Below are positions 11,290-23,100 of a stretch of DNA of 64,000 bases, piece by piece (position 1 is the first letter of the stretch; every line of letters begins with the position of its first letter). The notes under the pieces were generated by a model that was not told the DNA's origin, searched no databases, and saw only the letters and a list, made by a program, of their open reading frames with translations. Origin of the DNA: Prosapia bicincta (Eukaryota; Arthropoda; Insecta; Hemiptera; Cercopidae); the NCBI GenBank assembly GCA_036971475.1, contig JBAIZL010000001.1, positions 109,250,350 through 109,314,349 of the forward strand. The letters are read 5' to 3'. A program made the position numbers and the translations under genes.

Positions 11290-13480
11290 CATATATATAT
11301 TACGATAGGAAGTTGGAAGTACTATTTCTGGCAATAAACCTATTTTAATCACATTTTTTATGGTTTTGCGAGATTGTTAAATAAAAACTCACAATAATGA
11401 AAAAGCAGGTATATATATTATAGTATATTATTAAATATTATACTAAATAATTACCTCCACTCAGGTAATATTCAAAAAACAAAGTATGCAATTTCGGGAT
11501 TTGATTGAGGATTGGAGTTGTAGGCTAACATAATTATGTATCATAATTTGTTTGACAGACATTTGTATTCACTTTTAAATCGGAATACTGCTGTAATTCC
11601 CTCGCCAACGTACACTGAATCTTCCGTTTCACAATTATTGCAAATCTATAATAAATCTAGTTTCTCTTTACCAATAAGAATCTTGCTTACAAAAACTGAA
11701 CCAATGATTGAGTATTCCCTCGATTTCATTATTTTAAATCTGTACATTAAAAAGAATAACACTGTAGCCTAACTATACGACATGTGTTTAAACATCAATA
11801 TACTTTGGCTTAGAGTGTCATTAATACAAATTTATTTAAACCTTTAAAATTTTTATACATTTTTATCTGATTATACTTGCATTTCTATACCTATGTATAG
11901 GTCATAGGTTTTAATCTATATCTTTATGTGATATATCATACTAGGGGTTGCAATAATAAGTTACACTTCTGTTACCGTAGAATGATTAAATCACTGCCAG
12001 GAGTTACTTGGAAAGGGTTTAAGTTCTCTTCGTTTTTCTTTTCAATATCAAACGATATTCACATCTTAATAAAAACAAACTGTTTTATCAATTATAAGAT
12101 ATCGCAAAAACGTCTTACGTCAAGTAAGGCATAAAGAAATATATCTGTCCTTAGTTTTGGAGATTATTTACAAAAATCAAATTAAGTTTTATGTACTAAA
12201 TTTAAAGTCTTTTTCAGAAATATAAAACTTTACTTTATATTGTACCATAGTGGGCTCTGAAAGTCTAAAAGGCTATATTTTTGCGTGTCAACTATTACCT
12301 CCATTCCTGTTTTGTTTTGTTATTATTACACCTAAATATCTACGCAAAGTAGACTAGCTCGTTAAGGTACCGTTAATGAAAACCGAAATATTTCACAAGT
12401 ATCAAAATTTTAATAATAATAGCTTGGATCTTTGTTGAATTAACAAGAATCTTGTTAAGAGTTATTGTTGAAGAAGGGTTATCAAAATTGATTTCTCGAT
12501 ATATTAGTACACTAGCTATATATAATGTTTAGTTATAATATAACCATAACTACATTATAAATAATAAAACTACGCCGTAAATGGTTATAAAAGAGTCAAA
12601 ATTATTGTCTACTTAAGAATTTGTGATCGCCGAAATGTGTGAAAGAAATTGCACATTAGGGCAAAATTATGACTATACAAAATTGAAGCAGAGGTTAAAA
12701 TATCTTTTGTTCAAGTGGAAAAAAGAAAGGGTTGCTTTAAGTACCCCACCTTCTCTGAAGGTATTGCGGTGTTCTCTTGACCTCGCAATATTCCTGCCCC
12801 AATTATAAAGGGACAATTAAGGCCCTTGTAAACATGGCGCGATTGTCCTACAAACAAAGGCATGTTTGGATGACCTAGACACTACTTCTAACTTTCTTTA
12901 TTTTATGTAACACAAAATTTATGTGCTCTAAAGTAATAGAAGTAACAGTCTGCGGGGTAAATGTTTTTCCTCACCCAATACATTAAAAACATTAATTAGG
13001 TAACAGTTTACTGGACTACAAATACGTTTTCCTTTAATGAAATACAAATAATTTGAATAAATGTTTCTTACAGGAAAATAGTTTTACTTTATTTTAATTT
13101 TACAAATATATTTGATCGGCAATTTAATATTATTTGTTAGAATTTAAAATAGGAACGGAGGGTGTTTGTGTACATTCAAAATGAGTGAATACCAAAATAA
13201 ATTACTTACAATAAAATACGTGGATACGACTTTAATTAGCATAATTTCAACGTGACTATAAATGCTACTGCAACGGGGAACTTAACTATTTACATAAAAT
13301 ATTGCAACACCAACTTTGTGCTATTTAAAGATCGGATTATCTCGATAAATAACATTATTAAATCAATTTGTTAGTTATAGTTTTGTTTTAAGGAAGTAAA
13401 TATATAGTACTCTAATTAAGGTAAGGATTTAAAAAATACACTTCATATATAAATAATTTATTTGCACATAGAGTTAAATA
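11290..13480. other. AT-rich spacer, no gene recognised
   Basis: Frames of 61 to 78 codons (11536-11772, 11928-12134, 12623-12808) show no family features. The stretch 12730-12850 is slightly less AT-rich and contains an inverted AGGACAAT/ATTGTCCT-type pair. No splice sites, tRNA or repeat could be supported. Confidence 0.5.
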
Positions 13481-13495
13481 AAAAATACCACTTCA

Positions 13496-13496
13496 T

Positions 13497-13566
<70 letters not shown>
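13496..13566. repeat. (CA)n(TA)n microsatellite
   Basis: A short CA tract continuing into a TA tract. It directly precedes the truncated element copy at 13588-13697. Confidence 0.95.
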
Positions 13567-13587
13567 GTCACTTGGTGAAGCTTTATA

Positions 13588-13697
13588 ATGGAGATACTAT
13601 CAATCTTTGAATGTTAACTCGCATAAATACCAAGTAAGATTCTTGTTTAAATACATATGGTAAAAGTGATAAGTGAATACATGAAAACAGTGTTGCA
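13588..13697 (+). mobile_element. truncated single-arm copy of the 23.6-kb inverted-repeat family
   Basis: From GGAGATACTATCAATCTTTG through AACTCGCATAAATACCAAGT to GTGTTGCA this matches the right arm of the element at 23637-23973 and both arms at 34.55-34.75 kb. The homology begins at stem II of the family's hammerhead-like motif; the CCGATGA core itself is missing. GAAA is changed to GAAT. TA-rich microsatellites lie on both sides. Confidence 0.75.
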
Positions 13698-13702
13698 AAG
13701 TT

Positions 13703-13754
13703 AAATAAATAAATAAATATAAATATATATATATATATATAAATAAATAAATAA

Positions 13755-13815
<61 letters not shown>
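13703..13815. repeat. (AAAT)n and (TA)n compound microsatellite
   Basis: Two AAATAAAT blocks, each followed by a TA tract. The 89-codon minus frame of Ile/Tyr/Leu across it is a repeat artefact. Confidence 0.95.
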
Positions 13816-13816
<1 letters not shown>

Positions 13817-14528
13817 CGTGGAGTGTGTGCAATAATTTGAAATTTTGAATCAAAATTATTACCCAACATATTTTAACTAACCAGCATTTATCTCTTATGA
13901 ACTAATTTATTCCCAACCAATTGAAAGAAGAGTAGAATCAAACGGAAAAAAAATTAGTTTTGCTAGTAACTTTTATAAAAGTTTATTAAACCCTGTTAAG
14001 TTTCCGTATGCCCTGTAACAATGGCTACTTTACAATACTTTTAAAAATTTAGAACTAGCGGCACTTATTTACCCATTTGCTCTTCACTGGTTGTGACTTA
14101 ATGTGTGGTTGCAATTTTCAATTGGTCTTAATGTAGAGAGCATGTTGAATACAACAAATCGCGGTTAAATAAAATCGATGACTTTTTCTTTATGGTATGT
14201 GTATCTGAAAAGTTGTACCAATTCGAAAATTTCAAAGTAGCCTGAGCAAATCAATAAATTCAAGACGTCCGAGAAATCGTTCTATACTCTAACAGACGTA
14301 TTTTTTTAGAGTTCCTCAATATGTGACGAGCAATCGTGTTAAAGAATGTAAACAATAAACTGTATGTTTTCAGTGTGCGTAGATTTTATCTTCTCATCAA
14401 TAATTGTTGCAAAATATTTTTAATTTGAACTATGTACTTTAGCTTTCAGCTTTTGTTTGCAATAGAGGTATCTGATTATTAGTTTCTAGATAGGCTTAGC
14501 ACTACTTAGGCATAGTGAATCTGGTGTA

Positions 14529-14564
14529 TGCCTACTTGAGGATTCAATTCCTGGCAAGTAGGCA
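14529..14564. repeat. perfect 10-bp-stem hairpin with B-box-like loop
   Basis: TGCCTACTTG (14529-14538) and CAAGTAGGCA (14555-14564) are exact reverse complements. The 16-base loop can close further (AGGA/TCCT) and contains GGATTCAATTCC, loosely similar to a tRNA B box. It could be a tRNA-derived SINE relic; too little remains to be sure. Confidence 0.4.
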
Positions 14565-14875
14565 AATCAAGTGTTTTATATATAATCATTTGATGTTGAA
14601 TTTGTCAGTTACGTGACCAAAGGTTTATAAGTTGTTGAATTTATCGATGATTGCATTCATTTTTACTTTCTTTCATAAGACTGTTGCTAGTATAGTATTA
14701 GTTGCATGCATTTTCATTATTAATAAAAACGATATTGGCTATCTATTGTCCTTATTTCTGTTGTGATTTATGAAATGGTCATTAATTTATTATTCCCGTA
14801 AGAAATAAACCTTGTTGATAAATTTTAAAGAAAGGATTCTCTTCTTTAAAAGTAAATATATATTTTTATTTATGT

Positions 14876-14877
<2 letters not shown>

Positions 14878-14911
<34 letters not shown>
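14878..14911. repeat. (GT)n microsatellite
   Basis: About 16 GT units. Confidence 0.95.
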
Positions 14912-14949
14912 TGTATATATACATGTAGGTTGTTTTTTTAAAATCTTGT

Positions 14950-15490
14950 ATGAGTTTTATTTTAATTTTGATCACCTAACTTAGTCTCACTTGATTAAAA
15001 AATACATGTTTTTGATGTATAATGTCTGGTAGCGGATAGGAATGACTCTCCAGCACGGATAGAAGCAGGCATACTTAAGGTAAGTACCTCTACGCATACA
15101 GTTTTCATTAGAGTTGGCGAAAATTATATTGAAACTAGGGGCACAAATTTAGTCAGTGGATAAATATATTACAACAGAACTCTTGTCCACTAACACTAGA
15201 TATTACAGTTTACGAAATTCTCTCAACGTATTCTAAATGATGTGCGATGTGCAGTATAAAACTTGATACCAAAATTTACATAAACTGTCTGTTACAAATA
15301 CTAAAACATTGAAATTAATTCTAAACATGTATCAGAAGCGCCAAGAATGTTTTGATTTACAAAATTGAACTAAAACAATAACTTATGATTATCGGTATAT
15401 TGAATTATATGTGTTGAGATTTATCAAATTTTAAATAAATTTTATACAAATAACTGATATATGTATATAAATTTGTAATGTATAAATTAG
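14950..15490. other. AT-rich spacer
   Basis: No gene, repeat or RNA could be supported here. Confidence 0.5.
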
Positions 15491-15499
15491 TTATATGTA

Positions 15500-15526
15500 T
15501 TATATATATATATATATATATATATA
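15500..15526. repeat. (TA)n microsatellite left of the 15.6-kb palindrome
   Basis: About 13 TA units lying 36 bases before the palindrome. Confidence 0.94.
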
Positions 15527-15610
15527 ATATCAAATGTGTTTTCCTGTTAGAATATTTATAAGATCAAATAATATACACAAATACAGGAATATTTAATTTA
15601 TTGAACAATA

Positions 15611-15657
15611 AACTCAAAGCTTTTCGTTGGTTTACATTACCAACATCTTCAGGAGTT
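15611..15657 (-). ncRNA. hammerhead ribozyme motif, left arm of 15.6-kb palindrome
   Basis: Minus strand, 47 nt. Stem I strand AACTC is followed by core CTGAAGA (15646-15652), one extra T, stem II GTTGG/CCAAC with a nine-base loop, then GAA and a minimal stem III AAG/CTT. The cleavage triplet is UUU, and the closing stem I strand GAGTT pairs perfectly with AACTC over five pairs. All invariant core bases are present. The only departure is the single unpaired base between A9 and stem II. Stem III of three pairs with no loop implies that any activity would need a dimer, as described for minimal retroelement hammerheads. Confidence 0.65.
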
Positions 15658-15691
15658 ACAATAGTAAGAATCCTGAGATTCTTACTATTGT

Positions 15692-15738
15692 AACTCCTGA
15701 AGATTTTGGTAATGTAAACCAACGAAAAGCTTTGAGTT
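15692..15738 (+). ncRNA. hammerhead ribozyme motif, right arm of 15.6-kb palindrome
   Basis: Mirror copy of the left-arm motif. Core CTGAAGA is at 15697-15703 and GAA at 15724-15726. The single arm mismatch changes the first G of stem II to T, weakening stem II to four pairs (TTGG/CCAA). Stem I AACTC/GAGTT is intact. Confidence 0.6.
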
Positions 15739-15788
15739 TATTGTTCAATAAATTAAATATTCCTGTATTTGTGTATATTATTTGATCC

Positions 15789-15791
<3 letters not shown>

Positions 15792-15833
<42 letters not shown>
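15792..15833. repeat. (TA)n microsatellite right of the 15.6-kb palindrome
   Basis: About 21 TA units beginning a few bases after the right arm. A further TA tract lies at 15876-15915. Confidence 0.95.
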
Positions 15834-15838
<5 letters not shown>

Positions 15839-15872
15839 ATATGTTATTTACAAGTTTTATTTATATAAAATT

Positions 15873-15919
<47 letters not shown>

Positions 15920-15997
15920 TTATTCACTGATCGAAACAATTCAATAATAAATAGTTTCCTTAACAATGTTTAATAAATAATATATTATAAAATACGT

Positions 15998-16040
15998 GTA
16001 AAACAGCTGTTTTACAACATAACCTATAACACAAAATTAT
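15998..16040 (-). repeat. CAGCTG-type dispersed repeat, copy 1 (inverted)
   Basis: AAAACAGCTGTTTTACAACA then TAACCTATAACACAAAAT. This is the reverse complement of the unit seen at 17.10 and 18.48 kb (AACAGCTG, then a GTTATAGGTTATGTTGTA core, then AACAGCTGTTT). Together with the 18.48-kb copy it could form inverted termini of a larger element, but the copies differ in spacing. Confidence 0.55.
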
Positions 16041-16095
16041 CTAGTGTATGAAATCATATGTTATTATTTAATTCACTTTGAGATGACCCATAGCG

Positions 16096-16130
16096 TAACC
16101 TGACGAAGTTATACTGTCGCGAAATTCTAT
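16096..16130 (+). ncRNA. degenerate hammerhead-like relic
   Basis: CTGACGA (16100-16106) and GAAA (16121-16124) have the right spacing for a hammerhead, and CATAG/CTATG occur on the two sides. Stem II does not form well and stem I is displaced. Probably a relic; possibly chance. Confidence 0.25.
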
Positions 16131-16441
16131 GTTTATGTCCATCCAATAAGTGTTTGTAGGCATCACAATAGAGGTTTTCTCTTGAAAAATTTACAAACTA
16201 CCGATCTCCAGTTTCGTTGATAGGAGAATAGTTGATCGAGATGGAATCACTTGGATCAAGTTAAAAAAACACTTCTGGACATTAGCACAACAAACTATGT
16301 TTTGTATGGGTACTACACAGACGACTCTGTAATCACTGTCCACCCCTTTAGTTCTTGTCTCATGAAAATATAACTATATCACCTATACTAGGTTTGAGTA
16401 GAAAGTTTTAATACTGATGCTGTTTTATCATTATTCACGAC

Positions 16442-16684
16442 TTGGGGAAAGAGAATGTTATTGTGTTTAACTTTACATGTAACTCATGGTTTAACCTAAT
16501 ACCTCATGTTACCATGAACACAACTGCATATGTTCATCTGGTAGCCTACATGAAATGGTTTTGCTACCCTTACATGATGAAAACTTTGGAATTTAGTAGA
16601 GACGATTTGAAGTTATTTAAGCTAAATAGAAATGTCGACTGCCACGAAATGAGGTATTATTGCGACATTTTCTATTATTCGTGA
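16442..16684 (+). other. 80-codon open frame, unrecognised
   Basis: Begins MGKENVIVFNFTCN and ends CDIFYYS. No domain, signal peptide or splice context is visible. The flanks are repeats. A chance open frame is likely. Confidence 0.15.
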
Positions 16685-17096
16685 GCCAATACCCTGAAAA
16701 TGATGAAGGAACTTAATCATTGATACTTCTCAATGTATAGTTGTGATATCTTATTTAAAAATAACTTTACCAAAGAGGGCACTAGACCAACACCAAGCTA
16801 TTTATTTTTGTGAAATGCAATGCAACACGGTAACAACTTTTGAAGATTTATTTAAAAGCAACCCCGTATGAAACAGTACTTCAATGAATCTTATTCTGCT
16901 TTAGATTATCAGATGTTATTAAATATAACATTTTTCTGTAATGTAATTGGTTTTATGTTTTATTAAGGCCAAATAAGTTTTATTTTCAAAGTAATTCTTC
17001 TCTTGGTTGCTTCACATGGTAGTAAGACTATCTGAGTCGTCATGTAACGGAACGCTATTAATATAAGAGTCTGAATTGAGTGATAACATAGTTTCA

Positions 17097-17142
17097 TAGA
17101 ACAGCTGATTTTATGTTGTAGGTTATTGTTGTAGAACAGCTG
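17097..17142 (+). repeat. CAGCTG-type dispersed repeat, copy 2
   Basis: GAACAGCTGATTTTATGTTG then TAGGTTATTGTTGTAGAACAGCTGTTTC: two CAGCTG palindromes 37 bases apart around a conserved core. Very similar to copy 3 at 18.48 kb. Confidence 0.65.
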
Positions 17143-17291
17143 TTTCACCCTGTAGGCTATGTTACTTAATGCAATGTATTATTAATGTATAATAAAACTT
17201 AATATTATATATTTCTTTGGATTAATAATTATAAAAATTTTTGAATTTTGTAGTACATTACGTTCGGTGAAACGTATTTAATCACTTACTG

Positions 17292-17335
17292 AGACACTGA
17301 TGAAGATCGCCACATAGCGATCGAAAAGTTCGGAT
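17292..17335 (+). ncRNA. hammerhead-like motif with perfect stem II, stem I lost
   Basis: Core CTGATGA (17297-17303), one extra A, a perfect six-pair stem II GATCGC/GCGATC around loop CACATA, then GAAA (17323-17326), then AGTTC giving a UUC triplet after a two-pair stem III. No closing stem I is found upstream. It lies about 150 bases downstream of CAGCTG repeat copy 2. The six-pair stem with exact core spacing is unlikely to be chance, so I read it as a decayed member of the hammerhead group. Confidence 0.5.
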
Positions 17336-17742
17336 AATCATAAACTCTTGTTTAAGTAATTATTATATCATACTCTGAATATGTTCCATAAATCTCACTG
17401 TAATTAATCAAATATAATAATTATCAGTTTTATATTTTTATTTCAATGTTTTAAATAAAAATGAATTATATTTGTCTTACTTTGTTTATATAACGATTTC
17501 AATTGAATTTGGTGAATAAAATATTTATTTAGTAAATTTTTCAACTTTATAAAATACGTTATACTAAATAAAGTGCTCTACTAAATATTTTCTTTTATTA
17601 ATAACTAAACTAAATAGATTATAAAAACAGTTGCAGTTGAAATGACTATTTTGTTATTGCATTAAGTGTTTAATAAATGCCACAGTAAATATAACATTAA
17701 TGTTTTTGGCACAGAATAAATGACATTTTAAAGAGCTCACTA

Positions 17743-17994
17743 TTGCACCAAAGTCGGCGACAACATAACGCTCCAACAATTGTCACATTTACGTTTTTGG
17801 TTAGCGACAAAAGCTACGGGTATGGAAATGAGGTGGAATTGACGTTACGGGCAATACGTGGAATAATAAAAGCCTACGAGACTCTGCCAATATCAGTTTT
17901 TTTGTTTGAAATCGACAGTTTCACACTCGTATATCCCACTTTAGTAAAATTTTGTCCAAATCAAGTACTTCAAAGATGTTTCCGAAATGAGTGA
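17743..17994 (+). other. 83-codon open frame, unrecognised
   Basis: Begins MHQSRRQHNAPTIVTFTFLV. Its composition is less AT-driven than most frames here, but I see no family motif and no exon structure. It could be a transposon remnant. Confidence 0.2.
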
Positions 17995-18474
17995 AACGAT
18001 GTTTCAACCGGTTGGATGAATTTTAAAGAAACTTTAAGAAACCGCTTTAGACATTTATAATGATCCATGGTGTCTTCCACTTTAAAAGCAGAGCTGCTAC
18101 CTGGATCTCATTAATGTACCAAACCTATTACTGTTCACAGAGCGTAAATTAATCAGTATCATTTAACACGTTTTCCACATGAACTTTAATTACTTACAAA
18201 TGACTAATATATAACATATATTAATAAAATACAAGTGCCCTTATTCGTTCTGTAGAATAAACTTTATCATTCATACATTTTAATTGACAATATTTCTTAT
18301 TTAATAAAGCAAACAAAAATAAAACTACCTAGGGTTACAGATCAATGTACGTTTTGAAGTTATAACTTATTTAGGCGTAGGGAACAAAACGTAAGATTAA
18401 ATCATTGCTCTTGCGTCACGCTATTTCTGAATCTCACACATTGCAGCATATATCTTACAACATATAATATCATC

Positions 18475-18522
18475 CAACAGCTGATTTTGAGTTATAGGTT
18501 ATGTTGTAGAACAGCTGTTTTT
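18475..18522 (+). repeat. CAGCTG-type dispersed repeat, copy 3
   Basis: CAACAGCTGATTTTGAGTTA then TAGGTTATGTTGTAGAACAGCTGTTTTT, the best-preserved copy of the unit. AACAGCTGTT is a perfect palindrome and contains an E-box hexamer, but repeat structure explains it without invoking a regulatory role. Confidence 0.65.
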
Positions 18523-18924
18523 AACGTAGATTATTATTAAATAGTTTTGATCGGTTAATAAATATATCAATTTATTTAAATTTTGATAAATCTCAACAAA
18601 AAGAATTCCATGCGTCGATAATAATAAGTTACTTATTTTTAATCCAGTTTTTTCATTGAACATATTTTTAGGCCCGTCTTATACTAATTAAAGAACCGAT
18701 TTCAATTGGAAAAAATATTTATTGAGTAAACATTTTTCGTTACCAACATTTTATTATTAACGAAAATAAATATTAGCGTTTAATAAGTAAATTCCTCAAA
18801 TAAAGATGTTTAAATTGAATAAAAAGTTTATAAATTAAAATTTTCGGTGATTTTCGTTGAACATTTATACAAATCTATAAAACCAAAAGGTTTTAAAAAA
18901 TTTCTTTTCCAAAAGTTATTTTTG

Positions 18925-18985
18925 ATCTAGCAATCTGCAAGAAGACGACTGAGAAGAGTCGTCGATACGTTGGCCGAGTGCGTAG
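18925..18985 (+). ncRNA. degenerate hammerhead-like stem-loop
   Basis: CTGCAAGA, an extra A, a perfect seven-pair stem GACGACT/AGTCGTC, then GATACGTTGG. The layout matches the other motifs, but the core has an extra base and GAAA has become GATA. Inactive if it ever was a ribozyme. Confidence 0.35.
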
Positions 18986-19029
18986 TTGCTCCAACAACTT
19001 CCTCATCATCTTGGCCAATCAAAGAATAA

Positions 19030-20020
19030 ATGGCTTATTCAATTTAATCTTTTTTTTATAGCGGCTTGAAAATCGCGATAATTGTCCACGTACATACAAT
19101 CACCAATGTGTCCATCGTGTTAGATTTGTACAAATATTTCTAACGGGCTGGCAACTAAATGTGAATTGAGGTCAGCAAGACATTTTACATCGTTTAATGC
19201 TCTAAGTGGATAACTTTTCCGATAACAATTACCAATGTTGGACACTTAAGCGTTATGCATCAAAAGCCAAGCAGTTATGTTTTATAGAAAGGCATGGGTT
19301 CAGAAGCTCGGTGCCCGGTACTTTTCATGCAAAAAAAATTGTATCAATGAGAGACGAACAATTTTTTCAGACTTTTAATTGAGCTATTTATAATATCGCC
19401 TGGTTTTACTTCTATAATCAAAATAGATCGTTGTTTGGCACTAGGTGGCAAATTCTGTTATCAAACGAGCCAGTTCTTCGTCGACTTTACGATGACACAT
19501 AATATGTGGAAAAATTCATAAAACTATTTACTCTACGTCGTCATTAGGAGTTTCGGCAAAAGTGTTTGCTTTTTATACAACAAGTTACAGAACTGTGTAT
19601 CCACCAGAAAACAAAAAAAAAACTACCCCTTTAAAATTTTATTTTGCCTCCAAGATGTTTCAAATTAATATTTTTACTCTTTTATGTCGTTGTTAATAAC
19701 CTAAACTCTCTGCACGTCACTATAAACCACAATTTTACTATTATTAAAATAATATGTCAGTTATTTTTTTTAAAATTTTTAATAATTTACTATAATAATA
19801 CAAACATATAGTTATAATATTCTATTTTTCATAATAAATATCGTTTCAGTAATTAAGGCAATAATTATATTAGTATTTATGATACATATATTTATAGGTA
19901 TAACATTAATCAGAAATTTTAAATTTTTAACTTAGAAGAATCTTTTATAAAGTTACTATAAAAAATTATTTATAAACATTGTTACTCAAAGAATAACATC
20001 GAATAATGTGATTACTATAG
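19030..20020. other. AT-rich spacer
   Basis: No gene or repeat recognised. Confidence 0.5.
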
Positions 20021-20026
20021 CACAAA

Positions 20027-20100
20027 GCGGAGCCATTAGTCAATAGTAAACATCCCTTCTAATGGACGTTGTCTCTCCGCGCCTTGTCGCTTTTTTGTGT
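20027..20100 (+). repeat. dispersed repeat, copy 2 (related to 3.34 kb)
   Basis: Reads AAGCGGAGCCATTAGTCAAT, then CTAATGGACGTTGTCTCTCC and CTTGTCGCTTTTTT. Order and wording match the minus strand at 3335-3410. AAAGCG occurs at both ends in inverted orientation, as in a small foldback or MITE. Confidence 0.5.
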
Positions 20101-20109
20101 CTATGAAAA

Positions 20110-23100
20110 ACATTTAATGTCGTTTTTAATACGATACGTCTGAGAAGATTTTGTGGCTACGTAATGAGAATGTGTTCCGTTGTCGACAGTGTATCGTTCG
20201 GAGCTAAAAGAGGAACAATATTCTTGCGTGTAACTAGATGTTTTGTTATAATAATATTTTCTTTCAAAGAAATAAATTACATATTCAGTTATCTGTTATT
20301 TATTTTTCACTATAGGAAATAATATCTAGGAAAATTGCTTTTATGGAATTCTGTAAATATAAAAACATCTGAAAAAAACAAACATATTGAAATATACAAA
20401 AAATAGGAAAAATGTGTAAAAGCATTTTTATCCAATAAAAACCTGTTTGTGCGTAAATTAGGGGTAGTAATGAATGATATAAAAGTATAATAATTAAACA
20501 AAATGCACTAAAAATTAAAAACTAAAAATGTAATTGGGTAGAGGAAATAATAAAAAAAACTAGAAAATATATTGTAAGCCTAATAATTTTTTTAAATGGC
20601 CATTGTAGGATATTAAAACAAAACGATATATCTCAAATAAAATTTTGTTTTTTTAAAACTACTTTCAACACACAAACAGTTACTGCATTGGATGCATTCA
20701 ATTGAACCTGGTTCCTCAAATGTCACACGCTCCTGAGGAAAACTTTTCAAAATTAAAAAGAAATGTATCATTCTTTTGTATATTGAATTAACTAGTTGGG
20801 GATTTATTAAAATATAAATTATAAATGGTTATAATTGATAAACTATGTCGATTAAGGATATCTTTACCCATTGATGACAGTTACAAACTTTATTACGAGT
20901 AATAAAATAGATTTTGTAAGAAAATATCTCATATGATACATGAATTTGATCATGTGATCATATTTATAGGATATTACTGAATATATTAAATAATACATCT
21001 CAAAACAATTTAATCGTAACCCTCAATTAACCTCCAACAGGAACACAACACAACATTTATCCTACACTATTTCACAAGAACTGATGTGTTTGCATTCGGA
21101 AATATTTGAGGTAGCTCGTTTTTTACTGATAAAAAATGTTCAATGACATTAACTGAATTCTCTATCTTCATTTGAAAATGTATCAATTACGTTATTTTCA
21201 AGTAGGTTTTCACTTGAAAATACAGCAAAAGTTTCACAGTTAACCTATTTATAAATTTTAGAGAATTATTTATCGATTTCAGAAATATAATTAAAGTGGA
21301 TATGCATTTAATACTAAACAATTTATGTGTATAATAAACAAAGAGTTTCAATACATGTAGGTACTTGTTTACTTTCTTAAACACGCTGGTGTTATTTCTA
21401 ACACTTTAGTGAAGCCTTTGTTTCTTTTGCTTAAATATATCTCGGTTTCTAACACTTAAGGAGACGAAAAAAATATAAAATAAAACTGTGATACCACTTC
21501 CTAATTGATATTTAAATTACAGTAAATAAAATACGTCAACGTTGAAAACAAAATTACGAAATCACTATTTTTATACAAAAACTTACATTACATAATTTCA
21601 ACAAAAAAAATGACCATGGGAAGTTTGAATCAGAGAAGTGCGAGAGATTATTTTAATACAGTGTTCATATTTTTAGCACGCAGTTCTATAGAAGCGGTAT
21701 AACTGTCACAGCCACAATTGGCTGCGCCATTTAGGACATCAAGTGTTGATAATGGATTGGACTTACTCAACCATATTTATTCTAGTAAGCCATACGACGA
21801 CCTTGTAGGATTTTAGCAATCTCTGACTGCTGTAGACATTCATAGCTTGTATTAGTAAAGTAATCTGTCGAGAGCTTATTACTTTGTATTTCTGCAAAAC
21901 AACGAGATATTCGTACAATCACAAATACTTTAATCTCGCACGTCTCAAATGGATTTGGATAATTTTTTGTTATTACTTAATTTCATTATCAGTTTAGATC
22001 TATTTTTTTTATTATATATAAGTTAAACATATATATACATAACATTATATATAGTTAAACAGTAGTTACAGATTAAAGGAAATTGTTCTTCGAAAAGTCA
22101 ATTGTTATCCACCATTTAAAGCCGTGAGTTATCAATAATTGTTTATAAATAATTATGTTGAATTAGATACTTCTCTTATTATTATACGTACAAGATGTAT
22201 ATTGAAAAAATAAAAATAAATAAATGTAGAAATAATTTAAACATACAGACTGCGAGACTTAAACTTTAAACAAATAGTAAAATAAAAAATTACCCCGAAA
22301 ATAGAGATTCAAAAATGTGGTTAGAATCCTTACATTATGTCATATTTGGAACTTTGATACTCTTAGAATTTAGAATTTTATGCAGTTCGAGATTATTATA
22401 ACAACAATTAGGTTGTGCTTACATCGTAGAGCCCAAAGTAAATAGTTCTAATTTTCGTGTTCCCCCAGTTTATACTAAATTAATAGAAAATGTTTTTAAC
22501 ACAGTCTGAAAATATATCGAGAGAAATTCATCAGATTTTTCTACATCTTAAAATCTTTGCTGATCTTTGTGCTATAAAGTTTCTTTAAATATTCCCAGAA
22601 TAAATTCATTCTTGGAGGAGTGGAAAAAAGTAAAGTTTTATACTTCATAAGAAAAACTCCTTTTAAATCAGTGAGTAGCAGAAGATAAAACGATATTAGA
22701 AGTACTTTTGAAAACAGTAACCTTAAAAATAAAACAACAGAAAATATCCTGATGTGAATAATTAGAATGCCAAGAAAAAAATTAAAAAAAGAGTAAATGT
22801 TAAGGTCATGAGACATTGAATAACAAAACAATTCAAGGTAAGAAGTTAACGTGACACAAACCGTTGCCACACGCTTATACATATTCCATTTGACGTAAAA
22901 CACATACAATTGCCGTGAAGATAGCTATGGGAAACAGTCACGTGTTATGTTTGGAAACTCACAGATGCCCAATTAAAGCCGATTATAGGATTTTGATTTA
23001 GTTTTTCAACGTCAGTTTCAAGTAATCCACTTCAAATTACATGTGTAAATTGTAACTGGGTTAATGAAATGTAAACCTACCTCGTAATTTGAAACACCGT

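Larger units (their letters stand above)
15562..15787. mobile_element. 226-bp palindrome carrying a hammerhead motif in each arm
   Basis: Arms 15562-15672 and 15677-15787 are 111 bp each, reverse complements with one mismatch, around a four-base loop CTGA. Each arm carries the same hammerhead-like unit, so the element is a tail-to-tail pair. TA microsatellites flank both sides. The unit shares AAAGCTTTTCGTTGG and the following stem-loop with the 34.3-kb element, and in degenerate form with the 2.6-kb element, defining one family. There is no coding capacity. The closest known arrangement is the inverted terminal repeats of Penelope-like retroelements, which are known to contain hammerhead ribozymes; a foldback or MITE origin is the alternative. 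Confidence 0.8.

Noticed and set aside
16000..18522. CAGCTG motifs as E-box enhancers
   Set aside because: They are embedded in a conserved longer unit present three times, which a dispersed repeat explains more simply; no promoter or gene is nearby.
22541..22909. 122-codon minus frame, the longest outside the arrays
   Set aside because: Phe/Leu/Ile/Tyr-rich composition typical of AT-rich chance frames, with no motif and no supporting signals.
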